64,000 nt of DNA. It comes from Methylacidiphilum infernorum V4 (GTDB lineage Bacteria > Verrucomicrobiota > Verrucomicrobiia > Methylacidiphilales > Methylacidiphilaceae). A program made the translations under genes and the position numbers. Below the pieces are notes generated by a model. It saw only the letters and a program-made list of their open reading frames with translations, was not told the origin of the DNA and did not search any database. Position 1 is the first letter of the stretch. Every line of letters begins with the position of its first letter. Of the stretch, positions 35,218-45,277 are shown one piece after another. Location of the stretch: positions 806,001-870,000 of the forward strand of contig NC_010794.1 of assembly GCF_000019665.1 (NCBI RefSeq), read 5' to 3'.

Positions 35218-36768
35218 TTAGACCGATTCGGCTGAGCTCATTTTTAGGAACAGTTCCTTGAGCTGTTGGGCTTTTGCGCCGTAGCTTTCCCTGTCTTTCC
35301 AGCCGAGGTTCGGCCGTAGGATTTCCAGGGGAATGTCTTCCAGGGATTGGGGAACAAGAAGCTCAAAGTATTGTTCCTTGGAAAACTCGGCCTTGGCCAG
35401 CTTTCCATCGAGGATGGAACGGACGATTTGGCGGGTCATCTCAAGGGGAATTCTTCGGCCTATCCCGTATTCGCCGCCTGTCCACCCTGTATTGACAAGC
35501 CAGATATCCGGTTTATGCTTCTTGATTTTTTCCTTGAACAGCCGGGCGTAAACTCGGGGTGCAAGGGGAAGAAAGGGAGAGCCAAAACAGGGGCTGAAAA
35601 CGGCCGTGGGTGTTTTTATCCCCGTTTCGGTCCCGGCGATCTTGGAGGTGTAACCCAACAGGAAATAGGAAACGGCTTGGTCGGTCGTAAGTTTGGCAAC
35701 GGCCGGAAGTAGTCCAAAGGCATCGCAACAGAGCATGATGATGTTTTTGGGATGGCCTGCACACTGGGAAGGCCACGACCGAGGGATATAATCTATGGGG
35801 AAAGCCGCACGGGTATTTTCGGTTAGGGAGCTGTCATTAAAGTCGATCTCCCTTGTCTTGGGATCGATAATGACGTTTTCCAGCAAGGTCCCAAAACGCA
35901 AGGCACTCCTATAAATTTCAGGCTCTCTTTCTTCGCTTATGCCGATAATCTTGGCATAGCATCCTCCTTCAAAGTTAAAAATACCCTTTTCATCCCACCC
36001 ATGCTCGTCATCCCCGATCAGTCTCCTTGTCGGGTCGATCGAGAGGGTGGTTTTACCCGTTCCGGACAGCCCAAAAAAAACGGCCGTATCCTCGGCGTTG
36101 CTTCCGAGATTGGCCGAGCAGTGCATGGGAAATACCCCTTTTTGGGGAAGAAGAAAGTTCAGCAAGCTAAAAACGGATTTCTTGATTTCACCGGCATATC
36201 CCGTTCCCCCGATCAGGATTAATTTTTCGCTGAAGTTAATGATGATGAAAGCACCCGAATGGGTGTGATCAACTTCGGGATCGGCCCTGAAACCGGGGGC
36301 GTGGATGAGAATATAGTCAGCGAGCAAGGGTTCTTTTTTTTCTCCTTTCTTTTCCGTTCGAAACAGCGTTCTTGCAAAAAGGGAATAGACGGGCTGTTCG
36401 GATAGGACCCAGAGGTTGACCCGGTGATGGCTATCCGCGCACACATGGCATCTTTGGACAAAAAGGTCGCGGTTTTGCAAATAGAGGAAGAGTTTTTCCT
36501 TGAGACGGCTGAAGGCAAAAGGATCAAACGGTTTGTTGATTTTGCCCCAGTCCACGGAACCTTCCGTTATTTTATCTTTAACGATGAATTTATCTTCGGG
36601 AGATCTTCCCCTGTATTGGCCGGTGTGGAAAACGAGGGAGCCGGATTGGGAAAGCAAAGCTTCGTGTCTTCGGATGGCATGTTCGTATAGGGCGGCCGGG
36701 GTAAGATCCAAGTAGAGCTGATCGATGTTTTTTAATCCCATTTGTTGAAGGAATCCTTCGATAGTCAT
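35218..36768 (-). CDS. pckA: Phosphoenolpyruvate carboxykinase (ATP)
   Basis: A 516-residue enzyme converting oxaloacetate plus ATP to phosphoenolpyruvate, the entry to gluconeogenesis. Visible motifs are RSPEDKFIVKD near the N-terminus, the P-loop GLSGTGKTTLS (about 233-243), LIGDDEHGWDEKGIFNFEGG with the metal-binding Asp (about 251-270), FNDSSLTENTRAAFPIDYIP (about 312-331) and NTGWTGGEYGIGRRI (about 419-433). These are the ATP-type and not the GTP-type features. Length is slightly below the usual 525-540. It is divergent from the glycosyltransferase gene at 36928. Confidence 0.96.
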   Translation of the reverse strand: MTIEGFLQQMGLKNIDQLYLDLTPAALYEHAIRRHEALLSQSGSLVFHTGQYRGRSPEDKFIVKDKITEGSVDWGKINKPFDPFAFSRLKEKLFLYLQNRDLFVQRCHVCADSHHRVNLWVLSEQPVYSLFARTLFRTEKKGEKKEPLLADYILIHAPGFRADPEVDHTHSGAFIIINFSEKLILIGGTGYAGEIKKSVFSLLNFLLPQKGVFPMHCSANLGSNAEDTAVFFGLSGTGKTTLSIDPTRRLIGDDEHGWDEKGIFNFEGGCYAKIIGISEEREPEIYRSALRFGTLLENVIIDPKTREIDFNDSSLTENTRAAFPIDYIPRSWPSQCAGHPKNIIMLCCDAFGLLPAVAKLTTDQAVSYFLLGYTSKIAGTETGIKTPTAVFSPCFGSPFLPLAPRVYARLFKEKIKKHKPDIWLVNTGWTGGEYGIGRRIPLEMTRQIVRSILDGKLAKAEFSKEQYFELLVPQSLEDIPLEILRPNLGWKDRESYGAKAQQLKELFLKMSSAESV

Positions 36769-36927
36769 GCCTGCATTTTGTAAGAAGAAGGGTTGATTTG
36801 AAAGAGTATTTCTTTTTTTTTATAATAAATAGCGTTCCCTAACGATCTGATCCGGTTTTTTTCGAGGGTGCTTCTTTTTTTGAATTTTTGAATTTCAAGA
36901 GCGGAATTTGAAAAAGGAGGCATTTCT

Positions 36928-37953
36928 TTGAAAATCGCCCAGGTTGCTCCTTTATACGAAAGGGTTCCTCCAAAACTTTATGGAGGGACAGAAAGAGTCA
37001 TTCATTATCTTACCGAGGAGTTGGTTGCCCAAGGCCACGAAGTCACCCTTTTTGCCAGCGGAGATTCCCTGACAAAAGGTAGGCTCATCGCTCCCATAGA
37101 GGAATCGTTGCGACTGCAAAAACAGAAGAAAGATCCCTTGGTTTATCACATCATCATGCTCGAAAAGCTCTTTCAGTGCATGGAACAGTTCGATATCATC
37201 CATTACCACATCGATTTTCTCCATTTCCCCTTTTCAAACCGCTGTACAAGAAAGCACCTGACAACCCTTCATGGAAGGCTCGATCTTCCCGACCTGGACA
37301 TTCTTTACAGGCACTTCGATCGGATCCCCGTTGTTTCGATTTCCTATTCCCAGCGTTCCTATTTGCCCTGGATCAATTGGGTGGGAACGGTTTACCATGG
37401 TGTTCCTGAAGATCTCTACGCCTTTTACCCGGAAAGAGGAAAGTACCTGGCTTTTGTGGGCAGGATTTCCCCGGAAAAAGGGGTGGATAGGGCGATTGAA
37501 ATAGCCAAGTTGACGGGGATGGATCTAAAAATTGCGGCCAAGGTGGACGAAGTGGACAAGGAATATTTTCGGGAAATCATCTTGCCCCTTTTTAAAAAAG
37601 CTCCCGTGGAATTCATAGGAGAGATCGGGGACGAAGAAAAAAAGAGGTTCTTGGGAGAAGCCTATGCCCTTTTATTTCCCGTGAACTGGCCTGAACCCTT
37701 CGGACTTGTTATGATCGAATCGATGGCGTGTGGAACACCCGTCATAGGATGGAGAAAAGGGTCGGTCCCGGAGATTGTTGTTGATGGCAAAACCGGTTAC
37801 ATTATCGATTCAATTGGAGAAGGGGTAAAAAAATTAAGGCAAATCGATCGGATCGACAGAAAAGATTGCCTAAAACATGTGTTAAATCACTTTACAGCGA
37901 GCAAAATGGCACAATCTTACTTATCGATATACAGTAAACTTCTTTATGGATAA
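36928..37953 (+). CDS. Glycosyltransferase, GT4 type
   Basis: A 341-residue GT-B fold enzyme. The N-terminal domain starts MKIAQVAPLYERVPPKLYGG followed by ERVIHYLTEELVAQGHEVTL, as in GT4 transferases; the C-terminal domain has YLAFVGRISPEKGVDRAIEI and the donor-binding E-x7-E motif in PEPFGLVMIESMACGTPVIG. The start is TTG at 36928, supported by AAGGAGG at 36914-36920. It overlaps the debranching-type enzyme gene by eight bases, so a role in glycogen or other glucan metabolism is plausible, although the donor and acceptor cannot be told from the sequence. Confidence 0.9.
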   Translation: MKIAQVAPLYERVPPKLYGGTERVIHYLTEELVAQGHEVTLFASGDSLTKGRLIAPIEESLRLQKQKKDPLVYHIIMLEKLFQCMEQFDIIHYHIDFLHFPFSNRCTRKHLTTLHGRLDLPDLDILYRHFDRIPVVSISYSQRSYLPWINWVGTVYHGVPEDLYAFYPERGKYLAFVGRISPEKGVDRAIEIAKLTGMDLKIAAKVDEVDKEYFREIILPLFKKAPVEFIGEIGDEEKKRFLGEAYALLFPVNWPEPFGLVMIESMACGTPVIGWRKGSVPEIVVDGKTGYIIDSIGEGVKKLRQIDRIDRKDCLKHVLNHFTASKMAQSYLSIYSKLLYG

Positions 37954-40144
37954 GGCTTTAGGTTTAAACGAGGGAAGGGATTTTATCCAAATCGGCGATA
38001 CTTATTACGTAAGGGTCTGTTCGCCTTTTGCGGACGATCGAACGCGTGTTTTAAAACATAATGAGACCTTTGGGGTTTTTGACCGGAGGGGAGATATCCA
38101 ACCCTTGGGATTAGGAGACCAAGGGATTTATTACAGGGGAACAAGGCATCTCAACGAAAGTGTGCTCTTTATTGAAAAAAGCTTGCCCCTTTTCCTCAGT
38201 TCCACGGTTCGAGAAGACAACGGGCTTTTTAGCATCGATCTTACCAACCCGGAAATAGAAAAAGAGGGAAAGATCATCCGCCAGCAGACCCTGCTCATTA
38301 TCCGGTCGAAATTCATTTGGGAATCCTGTCTTTACGAGGAGATTTCCGTTTGCAATTACGGCGAAGGACCTGTCCAGGTTGTCCTTTTATACAAGTTCAA
38401 CGCGGATTTTGTCGATCTTTTTGAAGTCAGGGGAAGCAAGAGAAAAAAAAGGGGAAATTTAATGGAACCCCTTGTCGAAAAGGATGCTGTTCTCTTTCAA
38501 TACCTGGGGTTGGATGGAATACTGAGGAAGACGCGCCTTTTTTTCGATCCTCAACCCTTAAAGATCAGTTCAAATTCCGCTGCCCTTTGCCTTGATCTTG
38601 TACCCAGGAAGGAAAAGATCATCCATCTCTACGTGGAATGTTACCAGAGCGATGAAAAAAGAATGTTTCCCTCGTTTTTAAGCCATGAAGAAGCTTCCCT
38701 GAGATCCACTCACGTTTATATGGAATCGGAAAAGAGATGGGGCAGGATATGGACCTCCAACAGCCAGTTTAATAGTTGGATCAATCGATCAAAATCGGAT
38801 CTTTTGATGCTCATCTCCGAAACCCCCTATGGCCCTTTTCCCTATGCCGGGGTTCCTTGGTTCTGCACCCCTTTTGGCAGGGATGGGATTATAACGACCT
38901 TGGAGTGTTTGTGGCTTGCCCCGGAACTGGGCAAGGGAGTGTTGTCTTTTCTTGCAGCCAACCAAGCCAAGGACTTTTCCGAGGAGGCGGATGCCGAACC
39001 GGGAAAGATTCTCCATGAAAGCAGGGAAGGAGAGATGGCGAACCTTGGGGAAATCCCCTTCAGAAAGTATTACGGGAGCATCGATGCCACCTGTCTTTTC
39101 CTTATTTTGGCCGCCGAATATTACAAGCGGACGGTGGATAGAAAATTCATCGAAGAGATCTGGCCGAATATCGAGCTGGCTCTCCTCTGGATAGATCGTT
39201 ACGGGGATATCGACGGGGATGGTTTTGTGGAATACCGCAGGAAAAGTTCGAGGGGACTGACGAACCAGGGTTGGAAGGATTCCTTTGATTCGATTTTTCA
39301 CAAAGATGGATCCTTCCCCGTCGGTCCCATTGCCCTTTGCGAAGTGCAGGGATTTGTCTTTGCCGCAAAAAAGAAAATTGCCGACCTTGCGGCTGTCCTC
39401 GGTCTTCATTCGCTTCACGACAGGCTTCTCAAAGAGGCCGAAATACTCAAAGAGAAGTTCGAAAAAGAATTTTGGGTGGATGAACTCTCCTCTTATGCCT
39501 TGGCCTTGGACGGAAGAAAAGAAAAATGCAAGGTCCTTGCCTCCAATGCTGGACTTTGTCTTTATACGGGCATTGCCCATCCCCAGAGGGCCGAGCAAAT
39601 CGGCAATCTCCTCATGAGCGAGAAATTTTTTACAGGTTGGGGCATTAGGACGGTGGCAGCGGGGGAGGCTCGTTTTAATCCTATTTCCTATCATAATGGT
39701 TCGGTATGGCCTTTTGACACCGCTTTTATTGCAGCCGGGCTGATGTCTTATGGGATGAAAGAAATGGGGATGAAGCTTTTCAAGGGCCTTTTCGAAGCTT
39801 CCCTTTTTTTCGATCTCCAGCGTCTCCCCGAGCTTTTCGGGGGATTGGCAAGAAGGGGAGATGAAGGTCCAACCTTGTACCCGGTAGCCTGCTCCCCCCA
39901 TGCCTGGTCAAGTGGAGCCGTTTTTATCCTTTTGCAATCGGCCATGGGTTTAAAAATCGATGCGACTAAAAATGAAATTGTATTTGATGAACCCCGTCTG
40001 CCCGATTTCCTGGATAAAGTCGTCATCCAAGACCTGAAGGCAAGGGATTGGAAAATCGACATTGAACTTACCCGTTATCCCCATAATGTCGGAGTTCGAC
40101 TTCTCAAGAAAGAAGGCGATATTAAGTTAATCGTGATCGATTGA
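37946..40144 (+). CDS. Amylo-alpha-1,6-glucosidase-type glycogen debranching enzyme
   Basis: A 732-residue protein with the two-part layout of this family. The N-terminal beta-sandwich begins with FGVFDRRGDIQPLGLGDQGI, followed by YYRGTRHLNESVLFIEKSL. The C-terminal alpha/alpha-barrel has GVPWFCTPFGRDGIITTLEC (about 305-324), GLTNQGWKDSFDSIFH (about 438-453, with a likely catalytic Asp/Glu region), and YHNGSVWPFDTAFIAAGL (about 582-599). Such enzymes hydrolyse or process alpha-1,6-branched glucans in the cytoplasm. Coupled to the upstream glycosyltransferase and followed without a gap by isocitrate lyase, so these four genes may be one transcription unit. Confidence 0.88.
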   Translation: MDKALGLNEGRDFIQIGDTYYVRVCSPFADDRTRVLKHNETFGVFDRRGDIQPLGLGDQGIYYRGTRHLNESVLFIEKSLPLFLSSTVREDNGLFSIDLTNPEIEKEGKIIRQQTLLIIRSKFIWESCLYEEISVCNYGEGPVQVVLLYKFNADFVDLFEVRGSKRKKRGNLMEPLVEKDAVLFQYLGLDGILRKTRLFFDPQPLKISSNSAALCLDLVPRKEKIIHLYVECYQSDEKRMFPSFLSHEEASLRSTHVYMESEKRWGRIWTSNSQFNSWINRSKSDLLMLISETPYGPFPYAGVPWFCTPFGRDGIITTLECLWLAPELGKGVLSFLAANQAKDFSEEADAEPGKILHESREGEMANLGEIPFRKYYGSIDATCLFLILAAEYYKRTVDRKFIEEIWPNIELALLWIDRYGDIDGDGFVEYRRKSSRGLTNQGWKDSFDSIFHKDGSFPVGPIALCEVQGFVFAAKKKIADLAAVLGLHSLHDRLLKEAEILKEKFEKEFWVDELSSYALALDGRKEKCKVLASNAGLCLYTGIAHPQRAEQIGNLLMSEKFFTGWGIRTVAAGEARFNPISYHNGSVWPFDTAFIAAGLMSYGMKEMGMKLFKGLFEASLFFDLQRLPELFGGLARRGDEGPTLYPVACSPHAWSSGAVFILLQSAMGLKIDATKNEIVFDEPRLPDFLDKVVIQDLKARDWKIDIELTRYPHNVGVRLLKKEGDIKLIVID

Positions 40145-40161
40145 TCCTTAAACGATGCAAT

Positions 40162-41391
40162 ATGCTGGATAAAGCACAACAGTTAGCCCGGGAATGGGCC
40201 CATGCGCCGAGGTGGAAGGGGATAATAAGGGAATATTCGCCGGAAGATGTAATCAGGCTATCCGGCTCGATGGCCATCGAACATACCTTGGCTAAGCAGG
40301 GTTCTGTATTGCTTTGGGAGCTGTTGCAGCGGCAAGAGCCGGTTTTTGCCCTTGGAGCCTTGACAGGGATGCAAGCTGTCCAGATGGTCAGGGCCGGTTT
40401 TAAGGCTATTTATTGTTCGGGTTGGCAGGTTGCCGCGGATGCCAACGAAGCGGGGGAAATGTACCCGGATTTTTCCCTTTACCCTTCCAATTCGATGCCC
40501 CTGCTCGTCAAAAGGATCAATGCCTCCCTGCGGAGGGCCGATGCCATAGATTTTGCCGAATCAAAAAGAGCCCTCCATTACTTTGTGCCTATTATCGTGG
40601 ATGGCGAAGCGGGTTTTGGAGGTATACTCAACGTCTTTGAACTGACCAAGTGGTTGATCGAAGCGGGAGTTGCCGGGGTCCATTTTGAAGACCAGCACCC
40701 CTCGGCCAAGAAATGCGGGCATATGCGTGGCAAAGTCTTGCTTTCTATAAAGGAAGCGATCGACAAGCTTAAAGCAGCCCGGCTGGCTGCCGACATATCC
40801 GGGGTGCCTACCCTCATCATAGCCAGGACGGATGCCGATGGGGCATCCTTTTTATCGGCCTTGGAAGAAGACCAAAGGGATAGGCAATTTATCGAGAGAA
40901 GGACAGAGGAGGGACTCTATGCGATAAAGGGAGGAGTAGATCTGGCCATAGCCCGCGCTTTGGCCTATGCTCCCTATGCGGATATAATTTGGTATGAAAG
41001 TTCCAAGCCCGATCTTTCAAGGGCCGGCCGTTTTGCTCAAGCCCTTCATCGGGCTTTTCCGGGAAAGCTTCTTGCTTATAACTGTTCCTCTTCTTTTTAT
41101 TGGAAAGAAGAGATGAAAGAGGAACAGCTGCGTAATTTTCAAAAAGAGCTTTTTTCCCTGGGCTATAAGTTACAGGTTATAAGCTTGGCGGGTTTCCATG
41201 CATTGTGTTATGGTAGCTTTAAATTGGCTCATGCCTGTGCGGAGCAGGGATTGTTGGCTTATGCTGAGTTTCAAGAAAAGGAGAGGGGGGCGGCCACGCA
41301 GGGCTTCAGCGCCTTTAACCATCAACAGGAAGTAGGGGCAGCTTACTTTGAGCGCGTTTATGAAACTATCATGGGAAGAAAAGAGAGATAA
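40162..41391 (+). CDS. aceA: Isocitrate lyase
   Basis: Cleaves isocitrate to glyoxylate and succinate in the glyoxylate shunt. I prefer the ATG at 40162 (MLDKAQQLAREWAHAPRWKG), giving 409 residues; a TTG at 40141 overlapping the previous stop is the alternative. The catalytic signature KKCGHMRGKVL is present, together with the substrate-binding SGWQVAADANEAGEMYPD, DGEAGFGG and TLIIARTDADGASFL. The C-terminal QEVGAAYFERV is the usual end region of the enzyme. Malate synthase follows after three bases, forming a compact aceA-aceB pair. Confidence 0.95.
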   Translation: MLDKAQQLAREWAHAPRWKGIIREYSPEDVIRLSGSMAIEHTLAKQGSVLLWELLQRQEPVFALGALTGMQAVQMVRAGFKAIYCSGWQVAADANEAGEMYPDFSLYPSNSMPLLVKRINASLRRADAIDFAESKRALHYFVPIIVDGEAGFGGILNVFELTKWLIEAGVAGVHFEDQHPSAKKCGHMRGKVLLSIKEAIDKLKAARLAADISGVPTLIIARTDADGASFLSALEEDQRDRQFIERRTEEGLYAIKGGVDLAIARALAYAPYADIIWYESSKPDLSRAGRFAQALHRAFPGKLLAYNCSSSFYWKEEMKEEQLRNFQKELFSLGYKLQVISLAGFHALCYGSFKLAHACAEQGLLAYAEFQEKERGAATQGFSAFNHQQEVGAAYFERVYETIMGRKER

Positions 41392-41394
41392 CCG

Positions 41395-42945
41395 ATGAGC
41401 ATTTATTCAACCCCTTCGGGCATAACGATTATAGGCTCTTATAACAAGGAATGGGAGAAGGTTCTAAGTTACGAGGCTTTACGTTTTATCGGCTCCCTTC
41501 ACCGGCAGTTTAACGGACTTCTTTTGGAACTCTTGGAAAGAAGAAAGAAAACGCAGCGGTCTTTAAACGAAGGCGCCTCTTTAGGATTTCTTTCCGGTAG
41601 CCTGTCTATTCGCGAAGAAAAATGGGAAGTTTCAGCCCCTCCCCCTGTTTTGAGAGAAAGAAAGGTAGAAGTAATCACCGGGGCAGAGGATCAAATCCCT
41701 TCTGGCGGTGATTGGAAAGAGGCTTCAGGGATTATTGTCGATTTAGAAGATGGCCTATCTCCCACCTGGAAAAATGTGATCCAAAGCCAACTCAATTTAT
41801 ACAATCTTTTGAGAGAAGAGAAGGCCGGAGGGGATGGCGATCTTCCTGTCCTTCATTTAAGACCAAGGGGAATCCATCTTTTTGAAAAACATGTTCATGT
41901 CGATGGTGAACCCATCGGGGCATGCTTTTTTGATTTCGGCCTCTATTTTTTTCATAATGCGAAGATCCTTGCGGAAAGACAAGGAGGGCCTTTTTTTTAT
42001 ATTCCAAAAATAGAAAACCAATACGAAGCGGAGTTTTGGAAAACCCTTTTTGCTTTTGCCGAGAATGCCTTTTCTTTACATCCTGGGACGATAAGAGCCA
42101 CGATTATCCTTGAAACGATTACAGCGGCCTTTGAAATAGAGGAGATCCTTTACAACTTGAAGAACTACGTGGCGGCAATGGTCTTCGAGCCCAGGGATTA
42201 CGTCTTTAGCGTGATAAGGAAACTAAGGAACCAGAGGATAGCACTCCTTCCCGATAGGTCTGAAATTACTATTGAAGCGCCTTTCCTGAAAGCTTCCTTG
42301 GATCTTTTGGCACAGAGCTGCCATAAGAGAGGGACCTTGGCCCTCTTTGAACTTGTGCCGCTTATGGCCTCTCTTGATGAGCGGGACAACCTGGAAATTT
42401 TCAATAAAATCAGGGAGGAACAACTCCGAGCCAGTTCCCTGGGTGTCGATGGATACATTGTTGCTCATCCCCGGCTCATTCCCGTTGTCAAGGCCGAAAT
42501 TAAGGACTCGATCGAGCGCCGCCCCGCAGAGGCGCACTCCTACGGAGAGAAATCCATAGATTGTGCCAGGGACTTGCTCAACTTTAAAATCGGTGGAGAA
42601 ATCACCGAATCGGGGGTAAGAAACAATCTGAGTTTAGTTTTGCGTTACCTTTCTTCATGGTTTTCGGGCAAAGGTGCAGTGGAGATCTCCAATGTGAAGG
42701 AGGATGGTTCTTCTGCTGAAGTAGCCCGCAGCCAGCTTTGGCAATGGATTCATCTTGGAGCTGAAATGGATTCGAAGATCCCTCTAGACAAAGAGATTTT
42801 CCTTTCTTGGAAAACGGAAGAAAAAGAACTTCTTAGCCCTCTTCCTTTTTTGGACAAGGCGGACAAGATCCTTGAAGAGGTCGTTTTGAGCAGAGACTTT
42901 ATCGATTTTCTTACCCTTCTAGCCTATGAACAGCTCCAGGATTGA
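41395..42945 (+). CDS. aceB: Malate synthase, divergent A type
   Basis: A 516-residue enzyme joining glyoxylate and acetyl-CoA to malate. Conserved blocks are IIVDLEDGLSPTWKNVIQ (the DFEDS-x-SPTW motif), LHLRPRGIHLFEKH with the catalytic Arg, DFGLYFFHNAKIL, IILETITAAFEIEEIL with the metal-binding Glu, RDYVFSVI with the metal-binding Asp, and GVDGYIVAHPRLIPV with the catalytic-base Asp. Two normally strict motifs differ: GRWDYIFS appears as FEPRDYVFS, and the M-G-G-M segment is replaced by FELVPLMAS. All acid/base and metal ligands appear to be kept. Directly downstream of aceA. Confidence 0.92.
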   Translation: MSIYSTPSGITIIGSYNKEWEKVLSYEALRFIGSLHRQFNGLLLELLERRKKTQRSLNEGASLGFLSGSLSIREEKWEVSAPPPVLRERKVEVITGAEDQIPSGGDWKEASGIIVDLEDGLSPTWKNVIQSQLNLYNLLREEKAGGDGDLPVLHLRPRGIHLFEKHVHVDGEPIGACFFDFGLYFFHNAKILAERQGGPFFYIPKIENQYEAEFWKTLFAFAENAFSLHPGTIRATIILETITAAFEIEEILYNLKNYVAAMVFEPRDYVFSVIRKLRNQRIALLPDRSEITIEAPFLKASLDLLAQSCHKRGTLALFELVPLMASLDERDNLEIFNKIREEQLRASSLGVDGYIVAHPRLIPVVKAEIKDSIERRPAEAHSYGEKSIDCARDLLNFKIGGEITESGVRNNLSLVLRYLSSWFSGKGAVEISNVKEDGSSAEVARSQLWQWIHLGAEMDSKIPLDKEIFLSWKTEEKELLSPLPFLDKADKILEEVVLSRDFIDFLTLLAYEQLQD

Positions 42946-43060
42946 AAGAAGGGGCTTAAAATCTTGGGAGGTGTTGATGGGAGGAGGGGTGGACGGCCGA
43001 CTTTTGCTGCAAAACCATTCCTAAAACGGTATTCGGCATTGGGTGGAAGGAGAAAAATTT

Positions 43061-43546
43061 TTAATCCTTGAGTTCTTTAATTATTCCCAAAGTAAAGAGG
43101 GTAACGAAGAAAACGATCAAAAACTCGATTTTTTCATGAACCAGGTAATGGAGGGTCACGATAGCCGAGGGAACAAGAATAGGAGGCAAGAGTTGGGGAG
43201 GGATGGCTTTTGGGGCAAATTTCTTGGCAAGGAGAAGCAAGAGGGAAACTCCCGCTAAAAGGCCGACCCAACGATAATCTTCAGGCAGGGGTTTCCAGAA
43301 AAGCATGCCTAGAAGACCGCATAGGCCGAAAAAAGAAAATAGGAAAAGGCTGAGGATATCGGGTTTTGTTTTTAGTTTTCTCCATTTGAAAAGGGAAACC
43401 GCGTAGTAAGAAGCCACGGCACTGCCGATCAACAGAAGTACAATGCAGATAAGCCCTTGGAATGTGCTTCTTGTGTATAAATCCTTCTCGGAAGGATTGA
43501 CTACCTGGAGAAAAAAGAGGGCCAACAAATGCATCATCATTTTCAA
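43061..43546 (-). CDS. Hypothetical membrane protein
   Basis: A 161-residue protein with about five hydrophobic segments (residues 3-16, 28-52, 62-85, 92-107, 118-155) and little loop sequence. No family recognised. It lies alone between aceB (convergent) and glcD (divergent). Confidence 0.6.
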   Translation of the reverse strand: MKMMMHLLALFFLQVVNPSEKDLYTRSTFQGLICIVLLLIGSAVASYYAVSLFKWRKLKTKPDILSLFLFSFFGLCGLLGMLFWKPLPEDYRWVGLLAGVSLLLLLAKKFAPKAIPPQLLPPILVPSAIVTLHYLVHEKIEFLIVFFVTLFTLGIIKELKD

Positions 43547-43815
43547 AACCTATAAATTTTCCATTTTGAGCTGAAGGAAGCCTCCATGATCATTTCTAGT
43601 TTAAAAATATCGAAAAAACAAGGGTTCTCAAGATTGTAAGATCGGTTTCTTTGCCATTCCCCCAAAATGAAGCCGCCCGACGGCTGAGGCCCTCCTGCTT
43701 GGCTAAATTCTCCAGAAGTGGATCATTTTCGTTAATTTAGCTTTGAGTAAAAACCACGAATGTATTAGAGAATTTCACTACATTGCTATTAATTAGGGAT
43801 AAGCGGATAAAAAGT

Positions 43816-45273
43816 ATGCCCAAACAAAGCGAGTTGATAAGGTCTCTTTTGGCCCTGTTTGATGAAAAAAAAATGATCTATGATCCAGAGAGGCTTACCG
43901 CCTATGAGTGTGATGGGCTCACCGCTTTTCGAGCTTTGCCCCTGGCCGTCTTGATCCCAGACAGTATCGAGGAGATTCTTGCCGTAGTGGAGGTTTGTAA
44001 CCGCTATCAGGTTCCCCTCGTTGTCAGGGGAGGAGGAACGGGGCTTTCAGGAGGGGCAACCCCGATCGAAGGAGCCTTGGTGCTTAGCCTTGCTAGGCTT
44101 AACCGGGTATTGGAAATCGATCCTCAAAATCGAACGGCAAGGGTAGAGCCGGGGGTGACCAATATTCGGGTCAGCCAAGAAGCAGCTCCTTACGGGCTCT
44201 ATTATTCTCCCGATCCTTCCTCCCAGCTGGCGTGCACGATTGGAGGAAATATTGCCGAGAATGCGGGAGGAATACATTGTTTAAAGTACGGGTTGACGGT
44301 CAACAACGTGCTCGGACTGAAATTGATCACGATGGAAGGAGAAATATTATCCATTGGAGGAAAAGCAGCAGAGAGTCCAGGCTACGATCTTTTGCCCTTG
44401 ATAGTCGGCTCGGAAGGGTTGCTTGGAATAATTGTCGAGGCGACTTTGCGCCTGCTTCCCAAGCCGGAGTCTGCCCGGCTTGTTGTAGGTTGTTTTGACG
44501 CCGTAGCCAAGGCAGCCCAAACCGTCAGCCTTGTCCTTTCTTCGGGAATCATTCCCGCCGGGCTTGAAATGATGGATAAGCTTGTCCTCGATGCGGTTCA
44601 GTCTTTTGTTCCTGAAACTCTCCCGAGTTCAGCTCAAGCCGTCCTTCTTTGCGAGCTCGACGGGATGGTCGAAGAGGTTGAAGAGCAGAGCCTACGGGTT
44701 AAGCATATAATGACTAAGGCGGGAGCCGATGAAATCATTGTTTCTGGAGATGACGCCCAGAGAATGCGCCTTTGGAAGTGCAGGAAATCAGCCTTTCCGG
44801 CAATGGGTAGAATTTCACCCGATTATTATTGCATGGACGGGACAATCCCGAGAAAAAAACTGGGTTACTTGCTGGGAAAGATCGCAGAACTGTCCGATCA
44901 ATATAATCTTAAGGTGGGAAACGTGTTTCATGCGGGCGACGGCAATCTCCATCCCCTTATTCTCTATGATCAGAGCATCCCCGGGGAGCTGGAAAAAGTG
45001 GAGAGTATGGGTGAAAAGATCCTGGAGCTTTGCGTTCAGGTTGGAGGATCCATAACGGGAGAACACGGGGTGGGGTTAGAAAAGCTGGGCCCGATGTGTT
45101 CCCAATTTTCCGCGGAAGAAATTGCACAGTTCCAGAGAGTAAAAAAGGCTTTCGATCCCCATTGCTTGCTGAACCCCGGCAAAGCGATCCCCACCCTTCA
45201 TCGCTGCGCGGAATGGGGAAAGATGCATGTCCATGGGGGAAAAGATCCTTTCCCCGGTTTGGAAAGGTTTTAA
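43816..45273 (+). CDS. glcD: Glycolate oxidase subunit GlcD, FAD-linked
   Basis: A 485-residue FAD-binding oxidoreductase oxidising glycolate to glyoxylate. The start is taken at the ATG of 43816 (MPKQSELIRSLLALFD). FAD-binding PCMH motifs are VPLVVRGGGTGLSGGATP (about 68-85) and GGNIAENAGGIHCLKYGLT (about 140-158). The C-terminal FAD-oxidase domain has GNVFHAGDGNLHPLILYD (about 371-388) and GGSITGEHGVGLEKL (about 416-430). Four bases separate it from glcE. Its product glyoxylate can enter malate synthase encoded just upstream. Confidence 0.94.
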   Translation: MPKQSELIRSLLALFDEKKMIYDPERLTAYECDGLTAFRALPLAVLIPDSIEEILAVVEVCNRYQVPLVVRGGGTGLSGGATPIEGALVLSLARLNRVLEIDPQNRTARVEPGVTNIRVSQEAAPYGLYYSPDPSSQLACTIGGNIAENAGGIHCLKYGLTVNNVLGLKLITMEGEILSIGGKAAESPGYDLLPLIVGSEGLLGIIVEATLRLLPKPESARLVVGCFDAVAKAAQTVSLVLSSGIIPAGLEMMDKLVLDAVQSFVPETLPSSAQAVLLCELDGMVEEVEEQSLRVKHIMTKAGADEIIVSGDDAQRMRLWKCRKSAFPAMGRISPDYYCMDGTIPRKKLGYLLGKIAELSDQYNLKVGNVFHAGDGNLHPLILYDQSIPGELEKVESMGEKILELCVQVGGSITGEHGVGLEKLGPMCSQFSAEEIAQFQRVKKAFDPHCLLNPGKAIPTLHRCAEWGKMHVHGGKDPFPGLERF

Positions 45274-45277
45274 GCCA

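Noticed and set aside
38789-39901. 370-codon minus-strand frame opposite the debranching enzyme gene
   Set aside because: Long but antisense to a clearly conserved enzyme with intact motifs; no family similarity of its own.
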